Positions 24,978-37,059 of a DNA stretch of 64,000 nt are shown here, in pieces. Every line of letters starts with the position of its first letter. The first letter of the stretch is position 1. The stretch is from contig SWDT01000018.1 in NCBI GenBank assembly GCA_009193035.1, positions 147,046-211,045 on the forward strand, read 5' to 3'. Origin of the DNA: Halicephalobus mephisto (Eukaryota; Nematoda; Chromadorea; Rhabditida; Panagrolaimidae). The notes under the pieces were generated by a model. The model saw only the letters and a list, made by a program, of their open reading frames with translations, did not search any database and was not told where the DNA came from. A program made the translations under genes and the position numbers.

Positions 24978-27123
24978 TCACATAATCTGACAACTGTCCT
25001 CTGTATCGTCTTTCTTGCTTGTTTTTGAATCTAATTTATCTTTTAAATAACGATTACTGGGAAGTTCAACATAAGGTTCTACTTCCCCGCTGAGAACTTG
25101 AAGAGCGTGAATCGCAGCTCCAGTAGCAGTTATAATCTCCAATTCTCCATCTTTGATTATTTTTGCTTTGGGAAACTGTTTTCTAACTAATTGTTCGATA
25201 AATGGAATTCTACAGGTTCCACCGGCTAAGAACACAATATCATCATTTAGTGGAGGAAAACGTGTTCGCCATTTTTCTTCTTGTTTCCATCGAGACTTTC
25301 TTTGATCTGGAAGAGGATATTGCTTTAGTTTACGGTAGTATGATGAAAGATATTGAAAGTGGATTCTTAATTTCCCTTCAAACCATGCTCTTGTGAACTC
25401 TACCATTTTGTCAAGAAGTGGGTGAATTTCGGAAAGATCAAACCTGAAATATACGGTTCATACATTTATTAAAATGATTATCTCACTCTATTTTATCCTC
25501 GAAGGAAAGGTCATGTTTGATTTTCTTCGCAGCTTCCAACATTCTTAGTTTTACTTTACTTTGTAGGTTCTTTGGAATTGATTTTTGTAGTTCTTTCATA
25601 ATTATATCGTCAATATCTCTTCCGGAATACTCATCATCCCCGTCGTTAATCATACTCATATCTCTATAACAAGTTGCATATCTTTTACCATGATTTTCGG
25701 AAATTTTATAACTTTTGCTGATGAAATTCCCTCCTCCAATGTCAAGAATGGCAATCTTCATGTTAGGTTTGATTACTTCGGAATATCTGTCATTGGACAA
25801 GTAATAAAGTAGATCAGCATGAGTTTCCTCGATAATATCAATGACTTCGATTCCAGCCAATTTAGCTGCTTGAGCAGCACTGAAAACCATATGACTTATA
25901 TGAAAAAAAGACTGGAAATATTTAGGAACAGTAATGACTGCTTTTTTTACAAGTTTCCCATCATTAAATCCATCCTGATATTCATTTGCCGTTTCCATCA
26001 TCTGTTTCAAAAAGGTTGCGTTGATTTCTGCAAGAGAAAATGCTTTCCAGCCCTTAGAGGTCATTGATTCAAAATATAGTTGCTCACCATCGATAGTGAA
26101 CTTAAAAGGCCAAACTATGTTTTCTGATCTTTTCCACCTGTGATGATAGCTACAGAGAAGTTTAGCGTCAAAAATGACATAATCAGGCTTCGTTTTGAGT
26201 CTTCTTATTGCTGCTTTGCCAATCAGTGGTTTGTCTTCGTCAAATGAAACTACTGATTCTGTCCAAAGATCACCTGGAGAAGAAGAATCGAATGGAATAA
26301 CTTGAATTTCCTTATTCCTCGAAACAGCTAAGACGCATCTAGTTGATCCAAGGTCGATTCCCATGATATCCGTTCTCGGTTGATAATCTTTGACTAATTT
26401 TGGAATGTGGATAAAACCCCAATCTTTAATTACGGAATCTTTGTAAGAATAAGTTTTTGTATATGATAAATATATTTTAACCAAAACAGAAACTGTTGGA
26501 TCAGGGAGTAAAAATCTTGCTAGAAGCAATTCTTGATGAAATTGTTCTTGCATGAAATTGATACTTTTGAAACCATATTCGTACAATTTGGGACCAACTT
26601 TTGAATCAACTTTCTCTTTCTTATATTTAAAAACAACATGAACTTGATTCATCGTTAGACTGAACATTCTTATAATGGATTCGAAATCAGTATTCTTATG
26701 TAATCCACCAAATCTTCGTTCGACCTCTCTCAAGGTTACTATCTCTTTGACAATATTTACGCATTGTAATAAAATAATATCGTAATTTCCAAACATAAGA
26801 ACCAAATCTCCAACAAAGTATTTAACTTTTAAGGTCAAATAATGATCAAAATTAAGTTCTTCTGTTGTAACGAAACGAACTAAATCACCATACTTTTTGA
26901 ATTTATTTTTGTTGAAGTATTCTTTATTCTTCTTTACAAGAAAAGAAGAAGCTGTGACGAGAATGATCCCAATATTGTTTTTATATTTCGTAATTAGTTC
27001 ATTAATAACCTGGTGGATAGATTTTTTCTTGAATTTTAAATGATTAGATTTCTCTGTTTTTACATTGTAAATTTCAGCTTCAATTTTATAAGAGGAATCA
27101 ATAATACTACAAACAATTGACAT
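24978..27123 (-). CDS. Divergent Hsp70-family ATPase with N-terminal extension, 700 aa
   Basis: Exons 27123-25487 and 25443-24978; the 43-nt intron is GTGAGA...TTTCAG in phase 2. The Hsp70 nucleotide-binding domain starts at about residue 253. It shows MGIDLGSTRCVLAV (phosphate 1), KKAVITVPKYF, AGIEVIDIIEETHADLLYYL, ILDIGGGNF (phosphate 2), the DDEYSGRDIDD region and NDDIVFLAGGTCRIP (adenosine site). The phosphate-2 loop has Asn where canonical Hsp70 has Thr (GGGTF), so ATP hydrolysis may be weak. The protein ends about 40 residues after the ATPase domain, so the peptide-binding domain is absent. Residues 1-252 precede the domain and match nothing I recognise. The C-terminus DSCQIM ends in a CaaX-type box. 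Best reading: a lineage-specific Hsp70-like protein, possibly prenylated. Confidence 0.8.
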
Positions 27124-27660
27124 TCTGTCGAATTCAACAATAAGAACAATTTTTCTTCTGAATAATGATAAAACTTTGCTTGTAGATAATTTCTTAATCT
27201 TTTAATTCCGATGAAAACCTCAACATTTTTCTATCCCTTTTCTCTACGTTTGAATTTATTGTTTTCCTGTTGCTCTATATCTGAAACTCAGGGATTATAA
27301 CATACAATCAATCATTACCTATCATTTGTTGAATGTCACCGAATAAAAACCACAAAATCAGAATATTCTTTAAAAAAGTTTAAATAAAACAAAATACATC
27401 TCAAATTATAAAAAGACTAATTAGTGATTTGAAGAAACTGCAATTTCTTAATATCTAACTTTGTAATTTCCGTATAATCGATCTCAAAAGACAAACTTGC
27501 ACATATATGATTCTATTGTACATTTGACAATTTTGTTATGTTGTTAAGGTTTAATAGTTTTTTTTTGATAATATCTAAATTAATCATTATTTTATTCTCA
27601 ATTTTGAACGCATCAAAACACATTGAAGAAAATATACTTTCTCTAAGAGAACCTTAATCA
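27124..27660. other. 5' flank of the Hsp70-like gene
   Basis: AT-rich; no heat-shock element array or TATA box that I can defend. It separates the Hsp70-like gene from the first SL RNA gene. Confidence 0.4.
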
Positions 27661-27765
27661 TCACCAAGGGAAAACCCCCTTTAGTGTTATCCAAAAATAA
27701 CAACCCGACACGGAGTTCCCTCCGATCAGAACATTCCTAGTACCTTGAGATACTGGGTATAAACC
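27661..27765 (-). ncRNA. SL2-type spliced leader RNA gene, copy 1
   Basis: Read on the minus strand, the leader exon is 27765-27744 (22 nt). It starts GGTTTATACCC and ends TCTCAAG, and is followed at once by a GTAC donor. This is close to the nematode SL2 class (GGTTTTAACCC...CTCAAG). The leader pairs with the intron part (CCC.GTA with TAC..GGG), putting the donor in a loop. A second stem CGGAG-GGAA-CTCCG follows, then an Sm-type site ATTTTTGG, and a 3' hairpin closed by CACTAA.../...TTGGTG. This copy has one extra T in the last stem. The transcript is about 105 nt. It should donate its leader in trans to downstream operon genes. Confidence 0.9.
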
Positions 27766-27815
27766 GACTGTGACTGTCCTTTCTCAAAGCTTGAACAAAG
27801 AAGTTGTTTTTCTTC

Positions 27816-27877
27816 ATCTGAGTTTAGCTCCTATTGTATTAGTTTTTTCTTCGTTTCTTTGGCATTAGTGTTCTCTC
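27816..27877 (-). promoter_or_regulatory. PSE-like and distal elements of SL RNA copy 1
   Basis: AACTCAGAT occupies 27824-27816 and begins 59 nt upstream of the RNA start. GAGAGAACACT occupies 27877-27867 and begins 112 nt upstream. Both recur at the same spacing before copies 2 and 3, so they are the likely snRNA-type proximal sequence element and an upstream activator. Confidence 0.75.
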
Positions 27878-28042
27878 GCTCAGAGAAAAAATCATGCAGT
27901 AAATTATTGCTAAAACTTCTATGGATAAAAAACAAATGTTAATTCTTACAGTGACTTCAGAAGATGTCGTCAACATTAGGTTCCAAAAAAGTTCATTTTT
28001 TAATTACATTTTTATTGATGATAATTTTATTATATATGGTTT

Positions 28043-31000
28043 TCAAACACTTCCGTAATTCAAAGAAGATCCATTTCTTGATTTTCCGTCGATCAGACTA
28101 TGTCTGTAAGAATTGTGACGACTTCTGATTTGTTCAAAATTCCGATAAACCGCCAATCCTCTTGTCTCCGGTAGATTACGGTACAAATAGTAAAAGAAGA
28201 ACATTTGTGCGATTATGAAAGGCAAATGAATAAAAGCCCCAAAAATGGGTTCAAAAGTGGCAAATCCGAAATTTACCCCTATAGAAACTAAATTTGTTGA
28301 AAGTAACAAGCTTTGGGTTGTGATGGCTTTAGCCGTAGTCGGAAGGAGATCCGCGACGAGAATGATCGCTATGAAACTTCCTCCTAAAGATGTGGCTCCT
28401 AAATCGGTTAGAGAAAATAAGGTGGACCAAATCATAGTAACTGTCCCTGGTCCTACAGTATTAAACAGAATTTGTGTAAGAAACATTAAGGAAGAAGAAG
28501 TTACATTTAGTAACACAGAAACAATGAATAATTTTCTCCTGCCGACTTTTTCTAAGAGGTACGGTAGCACTAAAATAAAAGGCAACCCAAGGAATGCGAG
28601 TATAGTATCTAATAGTAAAGCGTCAGCATTGGAGAAGCCATACCGTATCTTGAGGGGAATGGTGTTGAGAATCAATATCTGTGAAGATGAAAAAGAATGA
28701 ATCATTGTTGCAATAAAGATAAGGAAAATGGAATCCCTCAAAGTAGGATCTGACCAAAGTTCTCTGAAACTCGAATGATTGGATTTTGTTGAGTGAAATT
28801 CACAGGAATAATCCGTGAGAATCTCTTCTGGAAATATCAGAAATTAAGAATACTAATCATATAACCCTTACCGACGTCAGCATCTTTTCCGTGGAAAGTT
28901 TTAATAATATTAATGACTTTCTCCTTAGGAGCATTCTTGTAACTGAGGTACTTGGGAGACTCTGGAATAAAGCTACCAGAAACAGTGAAAATTATACATA
29001 TGAATAAAGAGATAAGTACTATCATTGGCCAACGATCATCTGTTCCGAAGAATTGCTCGAGGGAAAATATGGTTAAGACCAGAGCCATCACAATGCCTAA
29101 GGCCGAAATCGATTGGGCTGCGAACCCTAAAAACAAATCATTATAAAATTACTACTCTGAAACAATTTTAAAATTGATATCGTAATTTGTGATGAGTAAA
29201 AATTAATTTATTTCTAAATGCTGTTTTTTATCTGCAAATCCTATGTGAAAATTAGATGATTTTCGGAAATTTTTCAAAAAATATTCATAGTCTAATATTG
29301 TACCGAAAAAAGTACATTATTTAGACAGTTATGGAAATTGCCAAATCTCGGACAGTTTTCCAGTAATATAAAAAACAGAAATTTCTCAAGTTTTTCTGTG
29401 TAATTTTTCAAAATTAAAAAGTAGAAATAATTTAAAAAATAGAGCAAATTGTTTAACTTTGGTCTTAGTGAAAATCACGATATAATTGTTTTTAATACTA
29501 TTTTTGGTTTCTGAATACTTTTTTATTTTTTTAAATCTAATAATTTCCTATTTAACCCTTAATATACCAACCCTCTCCCATCAACGTTGTTTACCAAGCT
29601 GGGGTCCTCACAGGACCCCACGGTTTTTTTAAAATTACTCAATTGTTTGATGCATTAGATGACTCAAATTATGATTATTGCTTTTCGGATTGATTAACAC
29701 ATACGTTAGTGATTCAAGCGTTACTATTTTGTATATTAATTTAATTAACAAAAAGTAAACCAACAATAGGTACGGGATGTACAAAAAAATAGTATTTTTG
29801 ACTTAATTTTGTTATTCGAAAAGCTGTAAGGCAGATTTTTATGAATAACTAAAGTGTCTTATAAGGCATCTTTGAGGACTATAACTACCCCATGGGGGGC
29901 GCCCTGGGAAATAGAATCAAATCGGAGAAAGTTCTCCATACAAAATTTTTCGAGATTTCTGCCAAAACTTCTTCTTAGTGAGTTGGTGTTGAGAAACGCT
30001 TTTGTGATTTTCAAAAAGCAGTTAGTGTAACTTACGTACAGATTTAAGGAATTTTTGATAGCTTTTCTGATGATTAACCCTTATCAGCCTCATAGGGGCA
30101 AAAATCGCATATTGGGGATAAAATTTGGACTGTGGGAGCTATTATCCACTTAAAGCTCTGTGGTTTAGTGAAGTTTTAGAATCCCAAGTGGTTTCTGAAG
30201 CAAACTATGAATCCAAAACGTAAAAAAATTAAGACTTTTTAAGGCAAAATTTTGTATGGAGAACCTTCTCCGAGTTTATAATTTCCGCAGGGGGCGCCCC
30301 CTAAGGACAACTTCAGCGTCAAAAGATGAGTTATAAACTACTCTAGTTATGTACAAAAAATAAATTTATAGCTCTTCATATAAAAAAGTTAGAGCCAAAA
30401 ATACTTTTTTCGTCCATCAATGGAATACCATGGATCTCAGCGAAATTTTAAATTTTTTAAATATTTTTAATGAACATTATATAGGTCTGATTACACGATG
30501 TATATCTTAGGCTCATGAAGGACACATACAAAAAAGATAAACAAATTAGCTGTTATAGTTAAAGAACTATAACAAAAAATCGCCTTCTGGGGTCCTCCAG
30601 GGACCCCGCTTGGTATATTAAGGGTTAATTGACAAAATAAAAAACATTCAGAAATAATTTTAAAAATGGAAACTATTATTCTCGTTAGGATCGAAATTGG
30701 AGAGTTTGATCTGTTTTGTTACATTTTTCAACATTTTCGAATAAAAACGAACCTCGAATATTGTTAGGTGAGCATTCTGCGATATATAACTTGACAACTC
30801 CGTGTCTAAACGGAACAACAATTCCAATGAGGAACTGAGCAATGGCAAAGAGCTCCAAAGAAATCACATATTTCGAAATAACAATAAGAACACTAGCTAG
30901 AATAGAAACCAATCCACTCAGGTAGACAGATACGTTTTTTCGTCCCCAATTATCCATTTTTGGAAGAAGAAAAATTATCGAAATTACAGCTCCTACCAGT

Positions 31001-31203
31001 GCCATATTTCCTATTACAGACATCACTTGAGACAGTCCTGCTTCGTTTAGATGGACATCGTAATGGAGAGAAATAGATTCGTTGAAGAAATGACCCAATG
31101 GAGTAGTCAATCTGGACAGCATTATATATAGCATATCCATGAAGGATCCCAAGACCCCATGGACGAGAATCGTGAATATTAGCCATTGTGACGGGATTTC
31201 CAT
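28043..31203 (-). CDS. MFS sugar-porter-type transporter, intact copy, 496 aa
   Basis: Exons 31203-30753, 29126-28872, 28827-28043; all phases agree (1,491 nt). Sugar-porter (SLC2-like) signatures: DNWGRK (residues 84-89, loop 2-3), AECSPNNIRG (loop 4-5), PESPKYL at the end of the first half, EKVGRRKLF (loop 8-9) and LPETRG after the last helix. About twelve hydrophobic segments, the family number. It probably moves a sugar or other small solute across a membrane; the substrate cannot be read. The start MEIPSQW matches the start of the neighbouring paralogue. Intron 1 (1.6 kb) contains a TTAA-flanked element. It forms a tandem pair with 33089-35119. Confidence 0.85.
29552..30628. mobile_element. 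Non-autonomous piggyBac-like element, 1.08 kb
   Basis: Perfect 19-bp terminal inverted repeats, TTAACCCTTAATATACCAA, lie at 29552-29570 and 30610-30628, with TTAA at each outer edge (the piggyBac target). Inside each end lies a second palindrome, GGGGTCCTCACAGGACCCC on the left and GGGGTCCTCCAGGGACCCC on the right. Further in, inverted GGGGGCGCCC blocks (about 29896 and 30293) and TTCTCCATACAAAATTTT and its complement form more long-range pairing. No open frame. It sits in intron 1 of the intact MFS gene and is absent from the same intron of the paralogue. Confidence 0.85.
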
Positions 31204-32880
31204 TATTGACAATTATCAAAGATTCACATGAATCAAAGACAGTGATTTTTATCAGAAAACTCCGAATCAAATAAACTGTGGTTTAATGGAAGAGGTTGAC
31301 AGTGAAACATGTTTTTTATAAGGCGAACACAAAGGACAATTACATCGAATGTCTATCAATGTTCAAAGTATCCTGATTAAATTTCCTATTTCAAGATGGT
31401 CTGATTCAAACATCAACAAAAAAGGTTTCATAATTCTTATTAGTCAGCTGAGACAGTCTTGTTTTTTATAATTACAATACTGTAAAATTACACAGTAGTT
31501 GTTTAGAAATGTAAAGCAGAGTTGGTATTTGTCGTTAGGAAACGAGTTAAACAAAGCTTAAAAGTCGACTTTGGGACATCAAGAGATATTTTCAATGAAA
31601 ATCATTTTTAATTTTATGCATATTCGTCATCAAACAAAAGACTACATGCAGCTAAACCTAGTAAAACAAAATCATGAAAGTAAAATGTATCTAAAAAAAA
31701 TTTACAATGTGCTTCAATTTTTTAGAAAAGTCGGAGGACCAATGTGTTGTGGGCAGTTGGAATAATTTAAGATCTATTACAATATACCAGAGTTACTTGT
31801 TAAAGACCAAAGATGGGAAAATTAGAGAAATTTTTGTATATTTTTTCACATAAAAAATGTAACAGTTGTTAAAGTAGTATTACGAAATGTAACAGTCGTC
31901 ACATTTTTCATGAATATTTGGCATTTATGACGAAAGTTAGAACATAATAACGACGATTTTTATTTGTTACTGGACCAAAAGTTACGTTTTTTATGCGTGC
32001 AAAATTTGCAGAATTTCTGATAATAATTCCCCTTTTAAACAGCAAGTTGCAAAGAATCTATTGTACTTTTAGGACTTTTTCAGAAAAACTTGCTCAGATA
32101 AAGAAATATTAGATAATTCTTCTAGTGACTTCAGAATATAACATTGAAAATTCACTCCGAAAAGATCTTTTTCCATTTTGCGTACTTATTGTTCGCATCA
32201 GAAGCCGTTTTTGATTCCCAAACTTTATCATCAGACAAAGTTTAGAGTAGGCAACAAATCGCCATATTCAGCATTTTCCTGATGATCCTCCATTTTCCGG
32301 TCGCATCATGCTGATAAGAACTTTATAGAGGTCAGGTAGAGTAATCTTTGAATATTATTGTCTTTCAAGATTCCCTTTTTGTTCAATGTCAGAATTTATT
32401 GATTTACACAAGCAGAATTTGAATAGTTGTTGTAACATAATTTTATTTTAAAAAATCCTTAATATATAAGATTTTATAGGTATTTAAATTTAAAAAAATG
32501 AGGTTAATAGTTGTAATAACAAGCTTCCAATATTTTAAAACGAAAAAGTGATTAGATTTAATATTAATATCACGAAGAAGTGATCTTTGGAGATTGATCC
32601 TACTTCATATAGAAGAACTTTAATAAATCAATACATAAATCGACTTTAATGTATCAGTACACTATATTCCATGGATCAATGAATTACTTTTAACTTTCCT
32701 ACACATTATATATCGTATATAATTTTGTGTATCACCTTCCATAAAATCTCTACTAGTTTATAACAATCAAAAAATTCAGTATTACTGGAAAAGTTCTGAA
32801 TAACGTTTTCTATCAAATTAAAATAGCTTTGTAGATAATTTTTGTTTTCCAAAGTAAATAATAAATTTAATCATTTTTAT
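31204..32880. other. Intergenic region between the MFS paralogues
   Basis: No convincing gene. A 64-codon open frame at 31571-31765 has AT-driven composition and no family likeness. A fragment at 32640-32735 resembles the AT-rich TIR family. Confidence 0.4.
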
Positions 32881-33088
32881 TGATGATATTTTTACTGATG
32901 ATAATTTTATTATATAAGATTTTCAAACACTTCCGTAATTCACAATCCATTTCTTGATTTTCCGTCGATCAGACTATGTCTGTAAGAATTGTGACGACTT
33001 CTGATTTGTTCAAAATTCCGATAAACCGCCAATCCTCTCGTCTCCGGTAGATTACGGTACAAATAGTAAAAGAAGAACATTTGTGCGA

Positions 33089-35119
33089 TTATGAAAGGCA
33101 AATGAATAAAAGCCCCAAAAATGGTTCAAAAGTGGCAAATCCGAAATTTACCCCTATAGAAACTAAATTTGTTGAAAGTAACAAGCTTTGGGTTGTGATG
33201 GATTTAGCCGTAGTCGGAAGGAGATCCGCGACGAGAATGATCGCTATGAAATTTATCCCCAAATATATGGCTCCAAAATTCGTTAAGGAAAACAAAACAG
33301 ACAAAATCATAGTAACTATCCCTGGTCCTATAACATAGAAGAGGATGTGAGTAAGAAACATCAAACAAGAAGAAGTTATAGTTAGTGAAACAGAAGAAAG
33401 GAATAATTTTCTCCTGCCAATTGTTTCCAAGAGATACGGTAACAGTAAAATAAAAGGCAGTCCGGAGAACGCGAGTACGGTCTCTACTAACACTGAATCA
33501 CCAGTGGAGAAGCCATACCGTATCTTGAGAGGAATGGTGTTGAGAATTAATATCTGTGAAGATGAAAAAGAATGAGCCATGCCTGCAATAAAAATAAGGA
33601 AAATGGAATCCCTCAAAGTAGGATCCGACCACAGTTCTCTGAAACTCGAATGATTGGATTTTGTTGAGTGAAATTCACAGGAATAATCCGTGAGAATCTC
33701 TTCTGAAAATATCAGAAATTAAGAATACTAATTTATATAATCCCTACCGACGTTAGCATCTTTTCCGTGGAAAGTTTTAATAATATTAATGACTTTCTCC
33801 TTAGGAGCATCTTTGTAACTGAGGTACTTGGGAGACTCTGGAACAAAGCTGCTCAAAATGATGAATATGACATTTATGAAGAAAGCTATAATTCCTATCA
33901 TTTGCCAACGATCATTTGTTCCGAATACTTGTTCGAGGGCAAACAGGAACGAAGTCAGACTGATCACAGCACCTAGGGCCGAGATTGATTGAGCTGCGAA
34001 CCCTAAAAGTAAAATAGTATAAAAATTATTACTCTGAAAGAATTTTAATGAATGCACTGCACTTTATACTCAATTAAAAATATTTTTAAGGCACAGTTAT
34101 GTGATATTTCTGTCCCAAAATCAGATAATTTTTTTCCCGCCAACTATTTTAATTCGAAAAACAAAATCATGTTAATCTTGACATCTTATTCTTCAATAGC
34201 AAGCACGTGATTCCGTAAAAGTTGTAGACAAGTTTTATTGTGTAAAAATTATAGATTTGCATGCAATTTTAGGTTTAATTTTTATGAATGATTAAATTTT
34301 CTAATTTTACATTATTACGATATCAGGAAGTTCTAGATCAAATTTTCAGTCGATATATGAAATTAGGTACGAACAAATCTACATCGACAGTATCTTAATG
34401 TCAATGAAGCTCAGAATAAGCTTGTAGGATAACATCAAACAACAAAAAATAGATTTCATTAAATAATTAAATATTTATTATTTCTGAACATAATGTCTAA
34501 GTTAATATTATTTTTAGTTTTCGAATTAATATTATTGGTTTGGGATAGAAATGTCCGGTCAAAAAATCCATTCGTACTAGAATCAAGATTCAACGATTTG
34601 ATCTATTTAGTTGCACTTTTCCAACATCTTCATTCCATTTATGCCTATTGTTTTCAGACAAAACAAACCCCGAATTTTATCAGGTGAACATTCTGCAATA
34701 TATAATTTAACAACTGCATGTCTAAAAGGACCAACTATTCCAAAGAGGAATTGGGAAATAGCAAAGAGCTCCAAAGAAACCATATATTTCGACATTACAA
34801 CAAGAATACTGGCTAGGAGAGAGATAAATCCACTCAAATAGGCTGATACTTGCTTCCGTCCCCAATAGTCCATTTTAGGAAGAAGAAGTATCGTCGAAAT
34901 TATAGATGCTAGTAATGGAATACTTCCCATTATTGATATCACTTGAGATATTCCTGCTTCATTCAGATCAATATCATAATGAAGAGACATAGATTCGTTG
35001 AAGAAATGACTCAACGGAGTGGTGAATCTGGAGACCATCAAAGAAAGTATATCCGTGTAGGATCCCAAGATCCCGTGGACGAGAATCGCGAATATCAACC
35101 ATGGTGACGGAATCTCCAT
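33089..35119 (-). CDS. MFS sugar-porter paralogue, C-terminus lost by frameshift
   Basis: Exons 35119-34669, 34002-33748, 33702-33089. The first two have exactly the lengths of the neighbour's exons (451 and 255 nt) and the same phases. Motifs kept: MDYWGRK, AECSPDKIRG, PESPKYL, ETIGRRKLF. Near 33121 this copy reads ATGGTTC where the intact copy reads ATGGGTTC. The 1-bp deletion shifts the frame after FATFEP and brings a stop, giving 439 residues. The last helix and the PETRG motif are lost, although their DNA persists downstream (32950-33088) with a further 4-bp deletion. It is either a young pseudogene or a truncated protein. Confidence 0.75.
34070..34660. other. Intron 1 of the second MFS copy
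   Basis: About 0.67 kb, AT-rich. It lacks the TTAA-flanked element seen in the first copy and so serves as the empty-intron comparison. Confidence 0.6.
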
Positions 35120-35865
35120 TATTCAGAATAATCAAACATCCACAGTGAATCAAAAAACTGATCTTTATCACAAAAGTCCCAAGCGAATAAATTGGAAAGA
35201 CAAGACAATATAGGGCTCAGTCAAGAAATTCAAAGGTAGAGGCTTATTTGCTATGAAAAGAACAAAGACCAATTAGAGGAAAAGTTGATAAATGATCAAA
35301 GTTTCTTGATTAAACTTACAACTTGAAGGTAGTCTCATCTAAGGACAAACAAACAAATATTAGCGTTTTGGTCAATTGAAGTGACATTACTGTTTTACAG
35401 TTACAATACTGTAAAATGACATATTAGTTACTTCAAAATATGAGGAAATTGTTATCCTTCTTTGGAATGCTATATACTCTTGGAATCAACATACAAAAAT
35501 ATTAAAAACTGTTAATAGTATTAACGATTCTCAGTGTTAACTAATCAAACCGACAATTGATAAAGATCAAGTGAAATTTTGAAATACTGTTTTGAACACA
35601 TTCACTCATCTGCAGAATAACCTTTTTTAATTTTCAAACGCATTTCTTGTCGTTATTTACTTATGATTATTTTTGAAGTTGATTTTGTTATTAAAAATAT
35701 TGATCCATTTACCTCTGAAATCCCACAAAATAGTTTGAACGGACCATCTAGACATGATTTTTAAATTCACTTTTTGAGTTATAATGGGAAATATATGACG
35801 GAAGTTTATTTTCTAATTTGAAACCATTCTTGAACCATTGTTATTTCCACTCCTTGTGGAGAAAC

Positions 35866-36106
35866 TGTTGGATCGGACATCTAGCCTTAATAGGAAGGGC
35901 AACCAACCGGGAGCGCTTGGTCCCGAACGGATTGCCTTAGCATCGACAAGAGGACATACAGTTCCTCTTGGCGGGAAGTTGAGTTTGTGTTTATGTCGAT
36001 TTCGATAGTGTTTCTTTGTACTGTGCCTAAGGCATTTGATAAACCTTTTCTATACTATTTCCTCTTCCCATCTAGACGTGGGTCACTCGGCGTGACGGAT
36101 ACAACA
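35866..36106. mobile_element. 241-bp insertion with TGTTG termini and GAAAC duplication
   Basis: Flanked by GAAAC at 35861-35865 and 36107-36111. The ends are inverted: TGTTGGATCGGAC and, inward from the right, TGTTGTATCCGTC. The interior is GC-richer than its surroundings. The homologous flank after the third SL RNA gene (about 63450) runs straight through with one copy of the target, so it is the empty site. Class unresolved. Confidence 0.75.
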
Positions 36107-36204
36107 GAAACTAATTTGAAAATCGTCAGAGTACTTCTTATTCACCATGGATTATTACAATTCAGAAACGGACTTTCCTTCCAAAATCATCTCTCATATT
36201 ATTA

Positions 36205-36308
36205 TCACCAAGGGAAAACCCCCTTAGTGTTATCCAAAAATAACAATCCGACACGGAGTTCCCTCCGATCAGAACATTCCTAGTACCTTGAGATACTGGG
36301 TATAAACC
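36205..36308 (-). ncRNA. SL2-type spliced leader RNA gene, copy 2
   Basis: Minus strand; the leader exon is 36308-36287, identical in sequence to copies 1 and 3, followed by a GTAC donor. It has the same second stem (CGGAG-GGAA-CTCCG), the same ATTTTTGG Sm-type site and the same 3' hairpin. One transition (T for C) lies between stem II and the Sm site. About 100 bp of 3' flank matches copy 3, continuing after the 241-bp insertion to about 35820. Confidence 0.9.
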
Positions 36309-36358
36309 GTCCTGAATTTCAGCTGCTAGAGTCTTAAATGCGTTTTTCCTTTTCGTTT

Positions 36359-36419
36359 ATCTGAAGTTGGACTGTTTGGGTCTGTCTCTTTTCTATTTCT
36401 CTAGCGCTAGTGTTCTCTC
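36359..36419 (-). promoter_or_regulatory. PSE-like and distal elements of SL RNA copy 2
   Basis: AACTTCAGAT at 36368-36359 begins 60 nt upstream of the RNA start. GAGAGAACACT at 36419-36409 begins 111 nt upstream. Both match copies 1 and 3 in sequence and spacing. Confidence 0.7.
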
Positions 36420-36665
36420 CTTTTCGCATACGAAAAAGCAGTACTTTGGTCTTTGTTTTGCATGAAGAAATCACTGCAATATTTGAACCAATTTATGTTT
36501 TTTTCCGTTTCTATAGTTGGAAATAATTATGTTTCGAGTAATAAGAGCCTATTTTACAGTAACTATAAAAAGATTTAAGATTTATGTTACTTTGGTACTT
36601 TGTAAATAATAATATTATAACTATAAAAGTTCTAAAATTCTTGTTTTTGTATCATTTTATAAATA

Positions 36666-36827
36666 CCGTATTTGTTCTATTTGTGGCACATGTACCACTA
36701 TTTTTCGATCGATCTATCAGGAACTTGTATGTTATCTAACTTTATTGTTGCACATATCAGCTTCCTTTCATTCAAACCTTCAGGATGCGCCACAATTAGA
36801 GATGTGCCACAAATAGAGCAAATACGG
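36666..36827. mobile_element. 162-bp MITE, second copy, opposite orientation
   Basis: TA-flanked; ends CCGTATTTGTTCTATTTGTG and, inward from the right, CCGTATTTGCTCTATTTGTG. The interior is the reverse complement of the copy at 20227-20405, with few differences and about 17 bp shorter. Confidence 0.85.
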
Positions 36828-37059
36828 TAACTGTTAATTCCTAATGAAGATATATTACGTCAACGGGAATGGAATTGGATTTTAGTAATACTGTTAAAAA
36901 TGGAAAAATATCACTATTATTACATCAGAAAAAAGTTAACTAAAATTATAAATATTGGACAACTATGTTTATCAACAAGAAATAACCTTACTTATAGTAT
37001 CATTACTCGACAAAATACCTATAAAAGCCAGTCAATTAAATTAAATACTACATACCGTA

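Noticed and set aside
28245..28700. A 151-codon plus-strand frame
   Set aside because: Antisense shadow of MFS exon 3; the same shadow appears over the paralogue at 33081-33338.
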